Shown here piece by piece: positions 6,026-14,598 of a stretch of DNA of 24,805 nucleotides. The notes beneath the pieces were generated by a model, which saw only the letters and a program-made list of their open reading frames with translations, did not search any database and was not told the DNA's origin. The stretch comes from a virus. Numbering within the stretch: the first letter of the stretch is position 1; every line of letters starts with the position of its first letter. The position numbers were made by a program, and so were the translations under genes. The DNA lies in the IMG/VR virus record IMGVR_UViG_3300033145_001743, positions 1-24,805 of that record. The stretch is one strand, 5' to 3'.

Positions 6026-8047
6026 ATGAGAGTAATAAAAAGAGATGGTAGGATAGTTAAATACAATCGTAACAAGATTGTTGATGCCGTCAAAAAGGCA
6101 ATGGCAAAGGTTGGTTTTTCTGATGATGTTATTGCTGATGATGTAGCAGATAAAGTAAATAATAAAATAAAAGATAAAAAAGAAATTCTTGTAGAGAGGA
6201 TACAAGATTTGGTTGAAGATGCTTTAATAGAGCTAGGAAACCCAAGTCTTGCTAAGGAGTATATCCTATACAGAGCAAAACGTGCTGGTATACGTGGTTT
6301 TAGAAGGGCGATAGGTGTTGATGATGATGATATTAAGTTGGGTGTCAATGCTTTGTCGTTGTTAGATAAGAGATATTTAAAGACAATTAATGGTAAGAAG
6401 GAGACACCGTCTCAATTATTTCATCGTGTTGCGTCACATGTGTCTTCAGTCGAGAAGAATTTTGGTGGTAATCCAGATTATTGGAGTAGAATATTTTATA
6501 GTCTAATGTCTAATCAGATTTTTTTACCGAATACACCATGTATAGCTAATGCTGGTAACAAAAATTTGAATTATCTTTTTGCTTGTTATGCCTTTGAAGT
6601 AAAAGATTCTATGGAAGATATACTACAGACAGCTAAAAATTGTGGTATCGTACAAAAGACTGGTGGTGGTGTTGGTTTGAATTTAACAAATCTTAGACCG
6701 TGTGGTGATAGGGTTTTATCTACAGAGGGTGTTGCTAGTGGACCTGTAGATTTTATGCGTATTTTTGATACCGTAAGTGATGTCATTAAACAAGGTGGAA
6801 TACGGCGTGGTGGTAATCTTGGGTTGTTATTGATAAATCATCCAGACATTATTGAGTTTGTGCAATGTAAAAACGATGAAAATAAGTTAAACAATTTTAA
6901 TATATCTGTTGGTATAACTGATGAGTTTATGCGTTGTGTTTATAATAATGAGGAATTTCCCCTGATTAACCCAAAAGACAACACAGTATATAAGTATGTA
7001 AACGCAAGACACTTACTTAGATTTGTTTCAGACTCTGCTTGGAAGAATGGTGAACCAGGTTTTGTATTTTGGGATAAGATAGAGAAAGATAATCCTACAC
7101 CGAACCAAGGGCATCTTATAAAGAATCTTTGTGGTGAGCAGGATTTACTACCATTTGAAGCGTGTGTATTAGGTTCTATAAATTTAGTCAAATTTGTTGA
7201 GGATGGTAAATTTATATATAGTTCATTGAGTAAGGTTGTTAAACACGCTGTTAGGTTTCTGGATAATGTTATAGATGCTTCCGATTATCCACTCGAAAAA
7301 ATACGAGAAAGGGTAAAAGGAAATAGAAAAATAGGTCTTGGTGTAATGGGGTTTGCTGATACTTTATTTACACTTGGTATACCTTATGATTCTGATGATG
7401 CTATAGTGTTTGCTGAAGAGGTTATGGATTTCATAAATTCTGAAGCCAATAAAGCATCTATTAAACTTGCTGAAGATAGGGGTACCTTTACAAGGTTTCC
7501 AGATTCTGCTTTAAGTGTTGGTAGAAGAAATGCTACAATAACAACAATAGCACCAACTGGAAGCATAAGCATCATTGCTGAGACATCTAGTAGCATGGAA
7601 CCAGCTTTTGCAATAGTTTTTCAGAAATCAAATATATTAGATAATAGTACGTTCTTTGAGGTAAACCCAATATTTGAGAAGATAAGTAAAGCAGAGGGTT
7701 GGTATTCAGAATCACTAATAACAAAAATAATTGAGAATGGTGGTGTTGTAAGTGGTTTGTCTGGTGTTCCTGAAAAGTATCAAAAGATATTTAGGACTGC
7801 TATGGAGATTAGTCCAGAGTGGCATGTAAAGATGCAAGCTGCTTTTCAAAAGCATGTTAATAATTCAATATCAAAGACAATAAATATGCCGAACAGTGCA
7901 ACTGTAGAGGATGTTGAAGATGTTATACTGCTATCATATAAGTTAGGATTGAAGGGGTTGACAGTGTTTCGTGATAGAAGTAGGAGCAAGCAGGTTTTAG
8001 AGACCCTTTGTATTGAATGTGATGAGGGTTCCTGTCCAATAATATAG
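6026..8047 (+). CDS. nrdJ: Class II adenosylcobalamin-dependent ribonucleotide reductase
   Basis: Reduces ribonucleotides to deoxyribonucleotides with a 5'-deoxyadenosyl radical from vitamin B12, so it needs no oxygen and no small subunit. It has 673 residues: an ATP-cone at 1-92 (VIKRDGRIVKYNRNKI), then the reductase barrel. Visible are PSQLFHR (128-134), the redox Cys187 and Cys380, the active-site N-x-C-x-E as NLCGE (367-371, thiyl Cys369), GLGVMGFAD (437-445), APTGSIS (509-515) and C-terminal Cys 662, 665 and 670 for re-reduction by thioredoxin or glutaredoxin. No intein or intron. Lack of an nrdB-like neighbour and overall resemblance to NrdJ decide for class II. GAGG at 6017-6020 sets the start. 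It lies, unusually, between spike and terminase genes. Confidence 0.93.
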   Translation: MRVIKRDGRIVKYNRNKIVDAVKKAMAKVGFSDDVIADDVADKVNNKIKDKKEILVERIQDLVEDALIELGNPSLAKEYILYRAKRAGIRGFRRAIGVDDDDIKLGVNALSLLDKRYLKTINGKKETPSQLFHRVASHVSSVEKNFGGNPDYWSRIFYSLMSNQIFLPNTPCIANAGNKNLNYLFACYAFEVKDSMEDILQTAKNCGIVQKTGGGVGLNLTNLRPCGDRVLSTEGVASGPVDFMRIFDTVSDVIKQGGIRRGGNLGLLLINHPDIIEFVQCKNDENKLNNFNISVGITDEFMRCVYNNEEFPLINPKDNTVYKYVNARHLLRFVSDSAWKNGEPGFVFWDKIEKDNPTPNQGHLIKNLCGEQDLLPFEACVLGSINLVKFVEDGKFIYSSLSKVVKHAVRFLDNVIDASDYPLEKIRERVKGNRKIGLGVMGFADTLFTLGIPYDSDDAIVFAEEVMDFINSEANKASIKLAEDRGTFTRFPDSALSVGRRNATITTIAPTGSISIIAETSSSMEPAFAIVFQKSNILDNSTFFEVNPIFEKISKAEGWYSESLITKIIENGGVVSGLSGVPEKYQKIFRTAMEISPEWHVKMQAAFQKHVNNSISKTINMPNSATVEDVEDVILLSYKLGLKGLTVFRDRSRSKQVLETLCIECDEGSCPII

Positions 8048-8056
8048 AGGTTTGTT

Positions 8057-8218
8057 ATGCGTTCTAGAAGGTGTGCAATTTGTGGAAAAGATATAACGAA
8101 GTACTTTTTTTGTAATGATTGTTATACTACACATAAATTAGATATATTAGCAAAAAAAGAGTGGGTAAAGTATCTTTTACGTGAGGAATCAAAAGAAAGA
8201 AGAAGATATCTACCATGA
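8057..8218 (+). CDS. Zinc-finger microprotein, possibly frameshifted
   Basis: A 53-residue ORF beginning MRSRRCAICGKD, with GAGG at 8047-8050. Two pairs of Cys (C6-x2-C9 and C19-x2-C22) make a four-Cys zinc knuckle, followed by a basic helix. The frame ends in a TGA at 8216, but the +1 frame from about 8190 continues coherently as EEDIYHDNDGNLVYKGNFEDA and stops at 8264, overlapping the next ATG by 8 nt as neighbouring genes do. One missing base in the A/G-rich run at 8190-8206 would explain this. The intact protein would have about 68 residues. The function is unknown, and DNA binding is a guess from the knuckle and basic tail. Confidence 0.7.
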   Translation: MRSRRCAICGKDITKYFFCNDCYTTHKLDILAKKEWVKYLLREESKERRRYLP

Positions 8219-8256
8219 TAATGATGGTAATTTAGTATATAAAGGTAATTTTGAAG

Positions 8257-8811
8257 ATGCCTAGGAAAAAGGTTAATCGTAAACTACAAGATAAGATAGA
8301 CACGTATTTAGATACATATGAATTGGATGATATGAATGAGGCTAATGATATGGTTGCTTTGGTTCAGATGTGCCAATTTGAGTTAAACATTGAGCAAATA
8401 CAAACAGCATTAAGTAGTATAAAAAACCCATTAGAGGATTCTAAAAAAATAAAAGAGTTGCAAGGCGCTTTAAGGGATGCTAATCAGAATTGGGTAACAC
8501 TGCAAACCGAGCTTGGAATAAATAGGAAAAAGAGGAAAAGTGAGGATGATGAAACACCATTAAAGTATATAGAGAGGTTACAAGAGCAAGCTAAGAAAAT
8601 TATAGATAGTAGATATAGGATTCTTAAATGTGAAAATTGTGGTCAAGTTCTTGGTAAGTTTATCGTTTATGTACAAAACAAGGGTGAGGAAGGGTCAATA
8701 GATAGTAAAACTAAAGTTATAGAGGATTACAAGTATACTTTCAGGTGTGAGTGTTGGAAATGTGGTAAAGTTTCTGGTATCACAAGTGAAGGGATTGTTT
8801 TATCTAAGTAA
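8257..8811 (+). CDS. Candidate terminase small subunit with C-terminal zinc ribbon
   Basis: A 184-residue protein whose TAA overlaps the TerL ATG (TAATG), the usual position of TerS. TerS recognises the packaging site and presents DNA to TerL. The sequence has a basic N-terminus (PRKKVNRKLQDK), a helical region (about 10-90), a charged linker (RKKRKSEDDE) and a C-terminal domain with CENC (125-128) and CECWKC (164-169), consistent with one zinc ribbon. No clear helix-turn-helix is visible, so the call rests mainly on position. ATG 8257 (AAAGG at 8241) is preferred over TTG 8251. Confidence 0.55.
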   Translation: MPRKKVNRKLQDKIDTYLDTYELDDMNEANDMVALVQMCQFELNIEQIQTALSSIKNPLEDSKKIKELQGALRDANQNWVTLQTELGINRKKRKSEDDETPLKYIERLQEQAKKIIDSRYRILKCENCGQVLGKFIVYVQNKGEEGSIDSKTKVIEDYKYTFRCECWKCGKVSGITSEGIVLSK

Positions 8812-10400
8812 TGAAAGAAAAAGTTTCGTTAAGCGAAGGTGATTTAGCTGTACTTGAGCTGTTAGATGATTCTGTACTTTTTTGCGAATTTGTAAGAAGT
8901 CAAGATGATGAGATAGATGATGGTGGTGGTTGGCACTACGATAATTATCAAAGAAAAATGTTGGTAGATAGTAATAATTATATATCTGTTGCTACTGGTC
9001 GTACTACAGGAAAGACAGCTACTATGGAAATAAAAATAATCTGGCTAGCCATTAAAAATATGTATAAAAGAGCAAGTGCCAATGAGATTTTACTTGTTGT
9101 GCAGAATAAAGCTCAATTAGAACCAGTATTTTTGCGGTTGTTGCAGCTTTTTAGAAGGCATCCATTTCTCAAGAATTTTGTTGATAGATTTAGTATAAAT
9201 ATGTCTAGTCATGAGATAAGGTTATTGAATGGGTGCCTAATAAGGTGCAGGATTGTTGGTTCTACAGCAGATAGCAATGTAATTGGTTTACATGTTCCGT
9301 GTATTTTTGTTGATGAAGGGCAGGTTTTTAACTATGCTGCTTGGAACTCATTAATGCAATGCCTAACAACTTGGGATGATAATTTTAGTCTTTGGGTTAG
9401 TGGTGTACCAAATGGTCTTCGTGAAAAGAATGTTTTATTTGAGTGTGACCAATTAGATGACAAGTTTTCTAGACACAATGTGTCTAGGTTAAGTAGCACC
9501 AGATACACAGAAGATCAACATAATTTTGACCTAAAACAGTACGGTGGTGAGAATGGTGATGATTATGTGCATCTTGTACTTGGTGAACATGGTTCACCAG
9601 CGTTTTCTGTTTTTGATAGAAAAATGATGTATATTGAGGATTATCCAGTTGATGTAAAGATTATGAATAACATAACTTTGGAACAACACTCTGGTCAATT
9701 TAATGAGATATTAAATGTTAGAGATTTACCACCAGATATACAAGATAAATATGATTTAATTATTGCTGGAATAGATGCTGGTTTTTCTAATGACCCTACA
9801 ATTATAACTATATTGTGGAGAGAAAAGTCTACGCTTGTTTGGAGAGAGTTTACTAGGATAGAGCTTCGTAGGATTAAATACCCTGTGCAAGCAAAGATAA
9901 TAGATTGGTTAGACACAATATATGGTTTTAACATGATAGCGATAGATGCTGGTCATTCTGGTTTAGCTTTGTGTCAAATTTTACAGGATGATGGTGGTGA
10001 TTTTAAGAATAAAGAGTTTTCAAAAAGGCTGATTCCTGTTGACTTCCAAGCAAACGTTGTTACTGGTTATGATGAGGATGATAAAGAAATAAAGGATAGG
10101 GTTAGGAAATTTACAATTCAGACATTACAGAAATGGAGTCAAAATGATCAGATAATTTGTTTTTCAACACAAGATGATGATGTAATATCTGAGCTTGAGA
10201 GAGTCGGTTTTACTAGAGATATGTTAGGACAACCAAAGTTTTTTGTTTACTCACCGCAGGGTGGTCAGAGGGGTGAAGATCACATTTTAGCATCTTTGCT
10301 TACTTGGGTTTATGGTTACTATTATGAGTATTATTCACCAGATAAACCAAATGCAAGGGGTAAGTACAAGGACCTTGCCAGAGGTGGTTGGTTTGTATAA
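8811..10400 (+). CDS. terL: Terminase large subunit (TerL), DNA-packaging ATPase-nuclease
   Basis: The motor that pumps DNA into the prohead and cuts it. It has 529 residues. The N-terminal ATPase has a Walker A deviant GRTTGKT (63-69), a Walker B CIFVDE (164-169) with the catalytic Glu, and a coupling motif SGVPNG (197-202). The C-terminal RNase H-like nuclease has the expected acidic triad: GIDAG (Asp322), AIDAG (Asp379) and GEDH (Asp490). The length is normal for the family. It overlaps the upstream gene by one base (TAATG) and is followed by portal after 14 nt, a standard packaging module. It is a confident anchor for phage origin. Confidence 0.95.
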   Translation: MKEKVSLSEGDLAVLELLDDSVLFCEFVRSQDDEIDDGGGWHYDNYQRKMLVDSNNYISVATGRTTGKTATMEIKIIWLAIKNMYKRASANEILLVVQNKAQLEPVFLRLLQLFRRHPFLKNFVDRFSINMSSHEIRLLNGCLIRCRIVGSTADSNVIGLHVPCIFVDEGQVFNYAAWNSLMQCLTTWDDNFSLWVSGVPNGLREKNVLFECDQLDDKFSRHNVSRLSSTRYTEDQHNFDLKQYGGENGDDYVHLVLGEHGSPAFSVFDRKMMYIEDYPVDVKIMNNITLEQHSGQFNEILNVRDLPPDIQDKYDLIIAGIDAGFSNDPTIITILWREKSTLVWREFTRIELRRIKYPVQAKIIDWLDTIYGFNMIAIDAGHSGLALCQILQDDGGDFKNKEFSKRLIPVDFQANVVTGYDEDDKEIKDRVRKFTIQTLQKWSQNDQIICFSTQDDDVISELERVGFTRDMLGQPKFFVYSPQGGQRGEDHILASLLTWVYGYYYEYYSPDKPNARGKYKDLARGGWFV

Positions 10401-10414
10401 AGAGGTATTTTAGC

Positions 10415-11908
10415 ATGGTTGAAAAAATAGAAGAAAATGAAAATTCAAGTGGTAATACCTTGAAGTTGGCTAAAGCTACAGCTAATATTTTGACTGATAG
10501 TTCTGGTTCTAGGTTGCTGTTTACAGAAGCTGTTGACAATATGGAAATACCAACTGATTTTCATAAGTTGATAAAAATATGCAGATTTTTTTACAAACGT
10601 GACCCAGTTGCTGGAACAGTTATAAACAAGATGGTTGATTGTGCAATTACACCAATAACTAACAGAAAATCAAAATGTACTGATACTGAATTTTATGTGT
10701 ATGATGCGCTTTCTGATATGTTACAAGCTTTCTTTAGAAATGCTTGTTTAGAGTATTTGTTATCTGGTCTTGTTGTACCAGAGTATGAGTGGAATAGAAT
10801 ACGTGGTAGTGACCTATCACAGGAACTTGGTTCTAGGATGAGGTTTAAAGTACCAGATAATATTTGGTTTAGGGATCCAGCAACTATCAAAGTAAAAAAT
10901 TCACCAATATCTAACAAGAAATACTATTATGTTACCATTTCAACGGAGTTGATTAATTTTATAAGGAATGATGGTAAACTAAAAGATGGTACTTATGACA
11001 AAGAAGCATATGATGCTCTTGTTAAGAATTATCCAGCTTTTGTAAAAGCTATAAAAGAATTAAAAGGTACTAAAGTCGAAATAAGATTAGAGGACATTAG
11101 ACCCATATTATCTAAGACATTAGCTGAGGATGCCTATCCAATACCATACATGAGCAATGCCTTAGAGTCACTTATGCACAAGAGAAACCTAAGAAAAATG
11201 GATTATTCTGTAGCTGCAAGGGTTACATCTGCTATACAATTAATTAGATTAGGTAGCGATGAATTTCCATGTACAGATGAGGGTGATTTTGATCACATAA
11301 AATCACAAATGAATTATAGGGTAGAGACTGGTAGGCAAGAGAGGTTGTTTCAGCTATTTGGTAATCATACATTACAGATAGAGTGGATTTTTCCAAATAC
11401 AGAAGCTATGTTAAATGTTGAAAAGTACAGGTCAGTAGACGATGACATAATATCTGCTTTTGGTTTTCCTAGAACGTTAATAACTGGTGAAACATTGAGG
11501 TCCAATGTGCAAGGTGGTTCTGATTTTGCGGCTTTTTCACCAATAGCTACTATGGAAACAATTAGAGATATATTAATCGAGTGGTTAAAGACTATGTACA
11601 AGGAAATAAAAGAACAAAACAATTTTAAGAGTTCTCCAATACCTAATTTTACACCAATGAGGTTGTATAAGCTATTAGATTTGAGTATGATTGGTGAATC
11701 ACTTTATAAAGAAGGAAATCTTTCGAGACAAACAAGGCAAGAAGTTGTTGGTTTTGATTTTGAAACAGAGATTGAAAGAAAGGAACAAGAGACTAAGCTT
11801 TATAAGGAAAAGGGTATACCAGAAGCACCAGAAGTACCATATTCTTCTCCAAATATAGGTAAAGTTGATAAAGAAACAACTGATACTAAAGAGGAAAAGG
11901 TAGAATAA
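10415..11908 (+). CDS. Portal protein
   Basis: A 497-residue protein following TerL. The portal forms the dodecameric ring at one capsid vertex through which DNA enters and to which the tail attaches. Early residues (KICRFFYKRDPVAGTVINKMVD) match the start of many portal proteins, in which a segment about one previously visited region precedes a long alpha/beta core; a YRSVDDDIISAFGFPRTLITGE stretch lies near residues 335-355, where portals of this type have a similar motif. The C-terminus is a charged tail. ATG 10415 is chosen for its AGAGGTATT site (10401-10409); a TTG frame extension to 10388 overlaps TerL and lacks one. Confidence 0.85.
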   Translation: MVEKIEENENSSGNTLKLAKATANILTDSSGSRLLFTEAVDNMEIPTDFHKLIKICRFFYKRDPVAGTVINKMVDCAITPITNRKSKCTDTEFYVYDALSDMLQAFFRNACLEYLLSGLVVPEYEWNRIRGSDLSQELGSRMRFKVPDNIWFRDPATIKVKNSPISNKKYYYVTISTELINFIRNDGKLKDGTYDKEAYDALVKNYPAFVKAIKELKGTKVEIRLEDIRPILSKTLAEDAYPIPYMSNALESLMHKRNLRKMDYSVAARVTSAIQLIRLGSDEFPCTDEGDFDHIKSQMNYRVETGRQERLFQLFGNHTLQIEWIFPNTEAMLNVEKYRSVDDDIISAFGFPRTLITGETLRSNVQGGSDFAAFSPIATMETIRDILIEWLKTMYKEIKEQNNFKSSPIPNFTPMRLYKLLDLSMIGESLYKEGNLSRQTRQEVVGFDFETEIERKEQETKLYKEKGIPEAPEVPYSSPNIGKVDKETTDTKEEKVE

Positions 11909-11926
11909 AGATTGTAGAGGATTGGT

Positions 11927-12874
11927 ATGGTAAAAAGGTTTCAATTTATTTATGATTTTACTCAATATAACTTATCGTTGAGTTTAATTGAAGATGAGAT
12001 GGTGGTACGTGGATGGGAAATTGTTAAATGTACACCTAAAACATATAATCTTGATAAAGATGTAAGAGGAAGCATTTCTTGTCAGACTGGTGATTGGATA
12101 CACAAAAAACCTCCAAGTAGTCCATCGTTTCTTGTTTTTCATGGTGTTTCTTTTATAAAAAACTGGGCAAGATGTTATCCAGATTGGGACTATGTTATTG
12201 TGCCAAGTAAATTTTTTGAGGATAATGTATCTGGCAATGTTTTAGGTTTGGGGTGGTCGAAGAGTGATTATTATATAAATAACAAAGATAAAAAACAAGT
12301 TTTTAAAGAGCTTATCAAAAAGCATCAAAATATAGAAAACGACAAACCAATAATCCTATTTGCACCAACATATAGTAAATCTGGTGGATTACAAATTCCT
12401 GGCAATGCTGATAAACTTATGGAGATTGTCAGCTATTTGAGTAACTATAATGTTATATTTATGCCACATGAGATGTGTGATTATAAGAATAAGTATAAGG
12501 ATTATAGATTTACAGTAAAGTCTAGTTATAGTTCAAAGTGGGATTATTTGTTAGGAAGTGATTTATTAATAAGTGATACATCAAGTCTAGTTTTTGAGTT
12601 TGCTTTATTGGATAAACCAATTGTTTTGTTAGAAAATACAAAATATACTGACTATTTGAAGGTGTCTGGTAGTGATATGACAGAGTTTTTGGATTTGGGT
12701 GATGTTATATCTGTTGATTGTTTAGATGGATTAGAAGATTCTGTAAGTTATTCTCTAAATAACCCAGAGAAGTATACTAATAGAAGAAAATACTGGGTTG
12801 ATAAATCTTTGAGTTATTGTGATGGTAATTCTACTAAAAGGATTGTTGACAAGATGGAGGAAATTTGTGGATGA
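11927..12874 (+). CDS. CDP-glycerol glycerophosphotransferase-like (TagB/TagF family) protein
   Basis: A 315-residue GT-B fold protein. Motifs of the teichoic-acid glycerophosphotransferase family are visible: VFHGVSF (70-76), FAPTY (145-149), the H in MPHE (181), SDLLISDTSSLVFEF (211-225) and LDKPIVLLE (228-236). Family members move a polyol phosphate from a CDP-activated donor, such as CDP-glycerol, to a growing polymer or primer. The length is short because the usual N-terminal membrane-binding region is reduced, suggesting a soluble protein. It directly follows portal and is followed by a methyltransferase (8-nt overlap), so it belongs to a decoration cassette. Substrate and acceptor are unknown. 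Confidence 0.75.
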   Translation: MVKRFQFIYDFTQYNLSLSLIEDEMVVRGWEIVKCTPKTYNLDKDVRGSISCQTGDWIHKKPPSSPSFLVFHGVSFIKNWARCYPDWDYVIVPSKFFEDNVSGNVLGLGWSKSDYYINNKDKKQVFKELIKKHQNIENDKPIILFAPTYSKSGGLQIPGNADKLMEIVSYLSNYNVIFMPHEMCDYKNKYKDYRFTVKSSYSSKWDYLLGSDLLISDTSSLVFEFALLDKPIVLLENTKYTDYLKVSGSDMTEFLDLGDVISVDCLDGLEDSVSYSLNNPEKYTNRRKYWVDKSLSYCDGNSTKRIVDKMEEICG

Positions 12875-13541
12875 CTTATTTGGTATAGACAAGAAAAAGT
12901 ATCCGATGGTTGGTAATGAGCAGTGGATGTATTGGGGAGATAAGAGTAAAGGAACGATTGGAAGGGCATTTACTAAGGATGAGTACTTTAACCGCTATCA
13001 AAAACATAATCATAAAATAGTTGATACTATAGTATCTTTATGTGAACCAAAGAATGTACTTTCGTTGGGATGCGGTTTAGGTTTTGATGTAGAAAGGTTT
13101 GTTCAGTTGGGTATTGATGTTACTGGTATAGAGATAACAAAGGATGCAATAGCCAATTCACCAGCCAGTAATAAAATAGTTTGGGGATCAGCTACTGATT
13201 TATCTAAGTTTTCAGATAATTTTTTTGATATTGTTGTTTCTTTGGAACTATTAGAGCATTTACCACCAGAGCTTACGGAGCAGACAATAAGCGAGATTAA
13301 ACGTGTCGGTTGTAGACGGGGTATTTTGACAATTGGTAGGGGAACACAAGACCCTACTCATATAAACTTACGTCCAAAAGAGGAGTGGATAAAACTATTA
13401 TCACCTATTGATTACTTGCTTCAGGATGAGATTGGTAGCAGTCTCAAAGAGAAGAGGTTAGTTGATATGGTGTGGGATAGAGTTTATGTAATGAGGTTAG
13501 AAAATGAAGGCAATAATATTAGCGGCGGGGATGGGCACTAG
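12867..13541 (+). CDS. SAM-dependent methyltransferase, class I
   Basis: A 224-residue protein with a Rossmann-fold methyltransferase core: motif I LSLGCGLG (about 65-72), the acidic end of strand 2 in GIEIT (87-91), a SATDLS loop, and FFDIVVSLELLEHL (119-132), the motif of small-molecule and sugar methyltransferases (Methyltransf_11/23 type). The substrate cannot be told. GTG 12867 is chosen because GGAGG lies 7 nt upstream; an in-frame ATG at 12819 is deep in the previous gene and has no site. It overlaps the gene before by 8 nt and the gene after by 38 nt, so it is translated as part of the cassette. Confidence 0.8.
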   Translation: MDDLFGIDKKKYPMVGNEQWMYWGDKSKGTIGRAFTKDEYFNRYQKHNHKIVDTIVSLCEPKNVLSLGCGLGFDVERFVQLGIDVTGIEITKDAIANSPASNKIVWGSATDLSKFSDNFFDIVVSLELLEHLPPELTEQTISEIKRVGCRRGILTIGRGTQDPTHINLRPKEEWIKLLSPIDYLLQDEIGSSLKEKRLVDMVWDRVYVMRLENEGNNISGGDGH

Positions 13542-14598
13542 GATGGGGATTGATTTCCCCAAAGCACTTTTAGAAATAGATGGTAAAACAATATTAGAAC
13601 ATAAGGTTACAGGATTAAAGGATATAGGTATTGAGGATATTTATGTTGTTACTGGTTACAAAAGTGAGATGTTTCCAGATTTAGGAGACTCTGTAGAGTA
13701 TGTTAATAATGATAGGTTTGCGGAGACTGGTAATGCTTATAGTTTTAATTTAGCATTACAACAGTGTGGTACAGACGACTTTGTTGTTTGTATAGACGGC
13801 GATTTGATGTTAGATTATCGAATCTTTTTCGATATAAAACCAAAGTTCCAGTATTTTGTTGATAATTTGAGACACTTTTGGCAACCAGGAGAGTTGGGTG
13901 TTCACATAGATTTCAACAATAGGGTTGTTGATATTAGTCGTGAATATGACTATTGTGTGATGTTGGGATTGGCAGTCTATCCTCCAGAGTTTGTTAGAAA
14001 GTTGTCAAAAAGTTTAAATGGTGTTGAAAAGGAAGAACTAGTTTCTATAGTTCGTAAACATATAAGCTCGTTTCATGCCACACCAGAATTTGTAAAGTAT
14101 GATTGGATGGAGATAGATACTAGCAAGCAATACGAAGAAGCAAAGGTTTTATTTGATAATCCTAAATTAGAGTTATGTGATTCAATAACTCTAAAAGAAT
14201 TAAATTCTTTATATAAAGATATGGGTGAATTTGGTGGACTTCATCTTAGTATGCGTAATTTGGAGCGTGACAGTACAATAATAAAAAATTCAACATATGT
14301 TGTAGTTAGAAGAAACGGAAGAGTTATTGGTTCTGGAAGATACTTTACAGACGGTGCGTATGTTGTTGCAATTTGGGATGTTATGGTAAGACCATCGTAT
14401 CAAGGAATAGGTGTTGGTACTACAATTACCAGAGAGTTATTTAGAAAAGCAGAGTTATTGAATCCGATTAAGGTCTTTCTCATTGCTGATCCTGGTAAAG
14501 AAGACTTTTATCGTAGATTTGATATGGAAGTGACAAGAGCACCAGCTATGGAAAGGAGGTATGATTATGATAGATTTTCGCCAAATTGGGAAGGATAA
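13504..14598 (+). CDS. LicC-like nucleotidyltransferase fused to GNAT acetyltransferase
   Basis: A 364-residue two-domain protein. Residues 1-220 form a nucleotidyltransferase: AAGMGTRMGIDFPKAL (7-22) binds the NTP, CIDGD (96-100) carries the metal-binding Asp, and WMEIDT (201-206) supplies a second. The pattern with an early TGNAYSFNLAL segment is closest to phosphocholine or aminoethylphosphonate cytidylyltransferases (LicC/PntC) rather than to glucose-1-phosphate enzymes. Residues 225-350 form a GNAT N-acetyltransferase with VMVRPSYQGIGVG (293-305), the acetyl-CoA loop, and a DFYRRF motif near the end. It could activate a phospho-compound with CMP and acetylate its amine. It overlaps both neighbours. 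CMP specificity is inferred. Confidence 0.82.
   Translation: MKAIILAAGMGTRMGIDFPKALLEIDGKTILEHKVTGLKDIGIEDIYVVTGYKSEMFPDLGDSVEYVNNDRFAETGNAYSFNLALQQCGTDDFVVCIDGDLMLDYRIFFDIKPKFQYFVDNLRHFWQPGELGVHIDFNNRVVDISREYDYCVMLGLAVYPPEFVRKLSKSLNGVEKEELVSIVRKHISSFHATPEFVKYDWMEIDTSKQYEEAKVLFDNPKLELCDSITLKELNSLYKDMGEFGGLHLSMRNLERDSTIIKNSTYVVVRRNGRVIGSGRYFTDGAYVVAIWDVMVRPSYQGIGVGTTITRELFRKAELLNPIKVFLIADPGKEDFYRRFDMEVTRAPAMERRYDYDRFSPNWEG

Noticed and set aside
5839-6348. Minus-strand ORF of 169 codons across the spike/nrdJ junction
   Set aside because: It runs antisense to two well-supported genes, is a low-complexity Ser/Leu/Ile-rich translation, and crosses a gene boundary; it is a shadow of AT-rich coding sequence.
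12819-12866. Upstream ATG 12819 as the methyltransferase start
   Set aside because: It lies deep in the preceding gene without a ribosome binding site, while GTG 12867 has GGAGG at the right distance.
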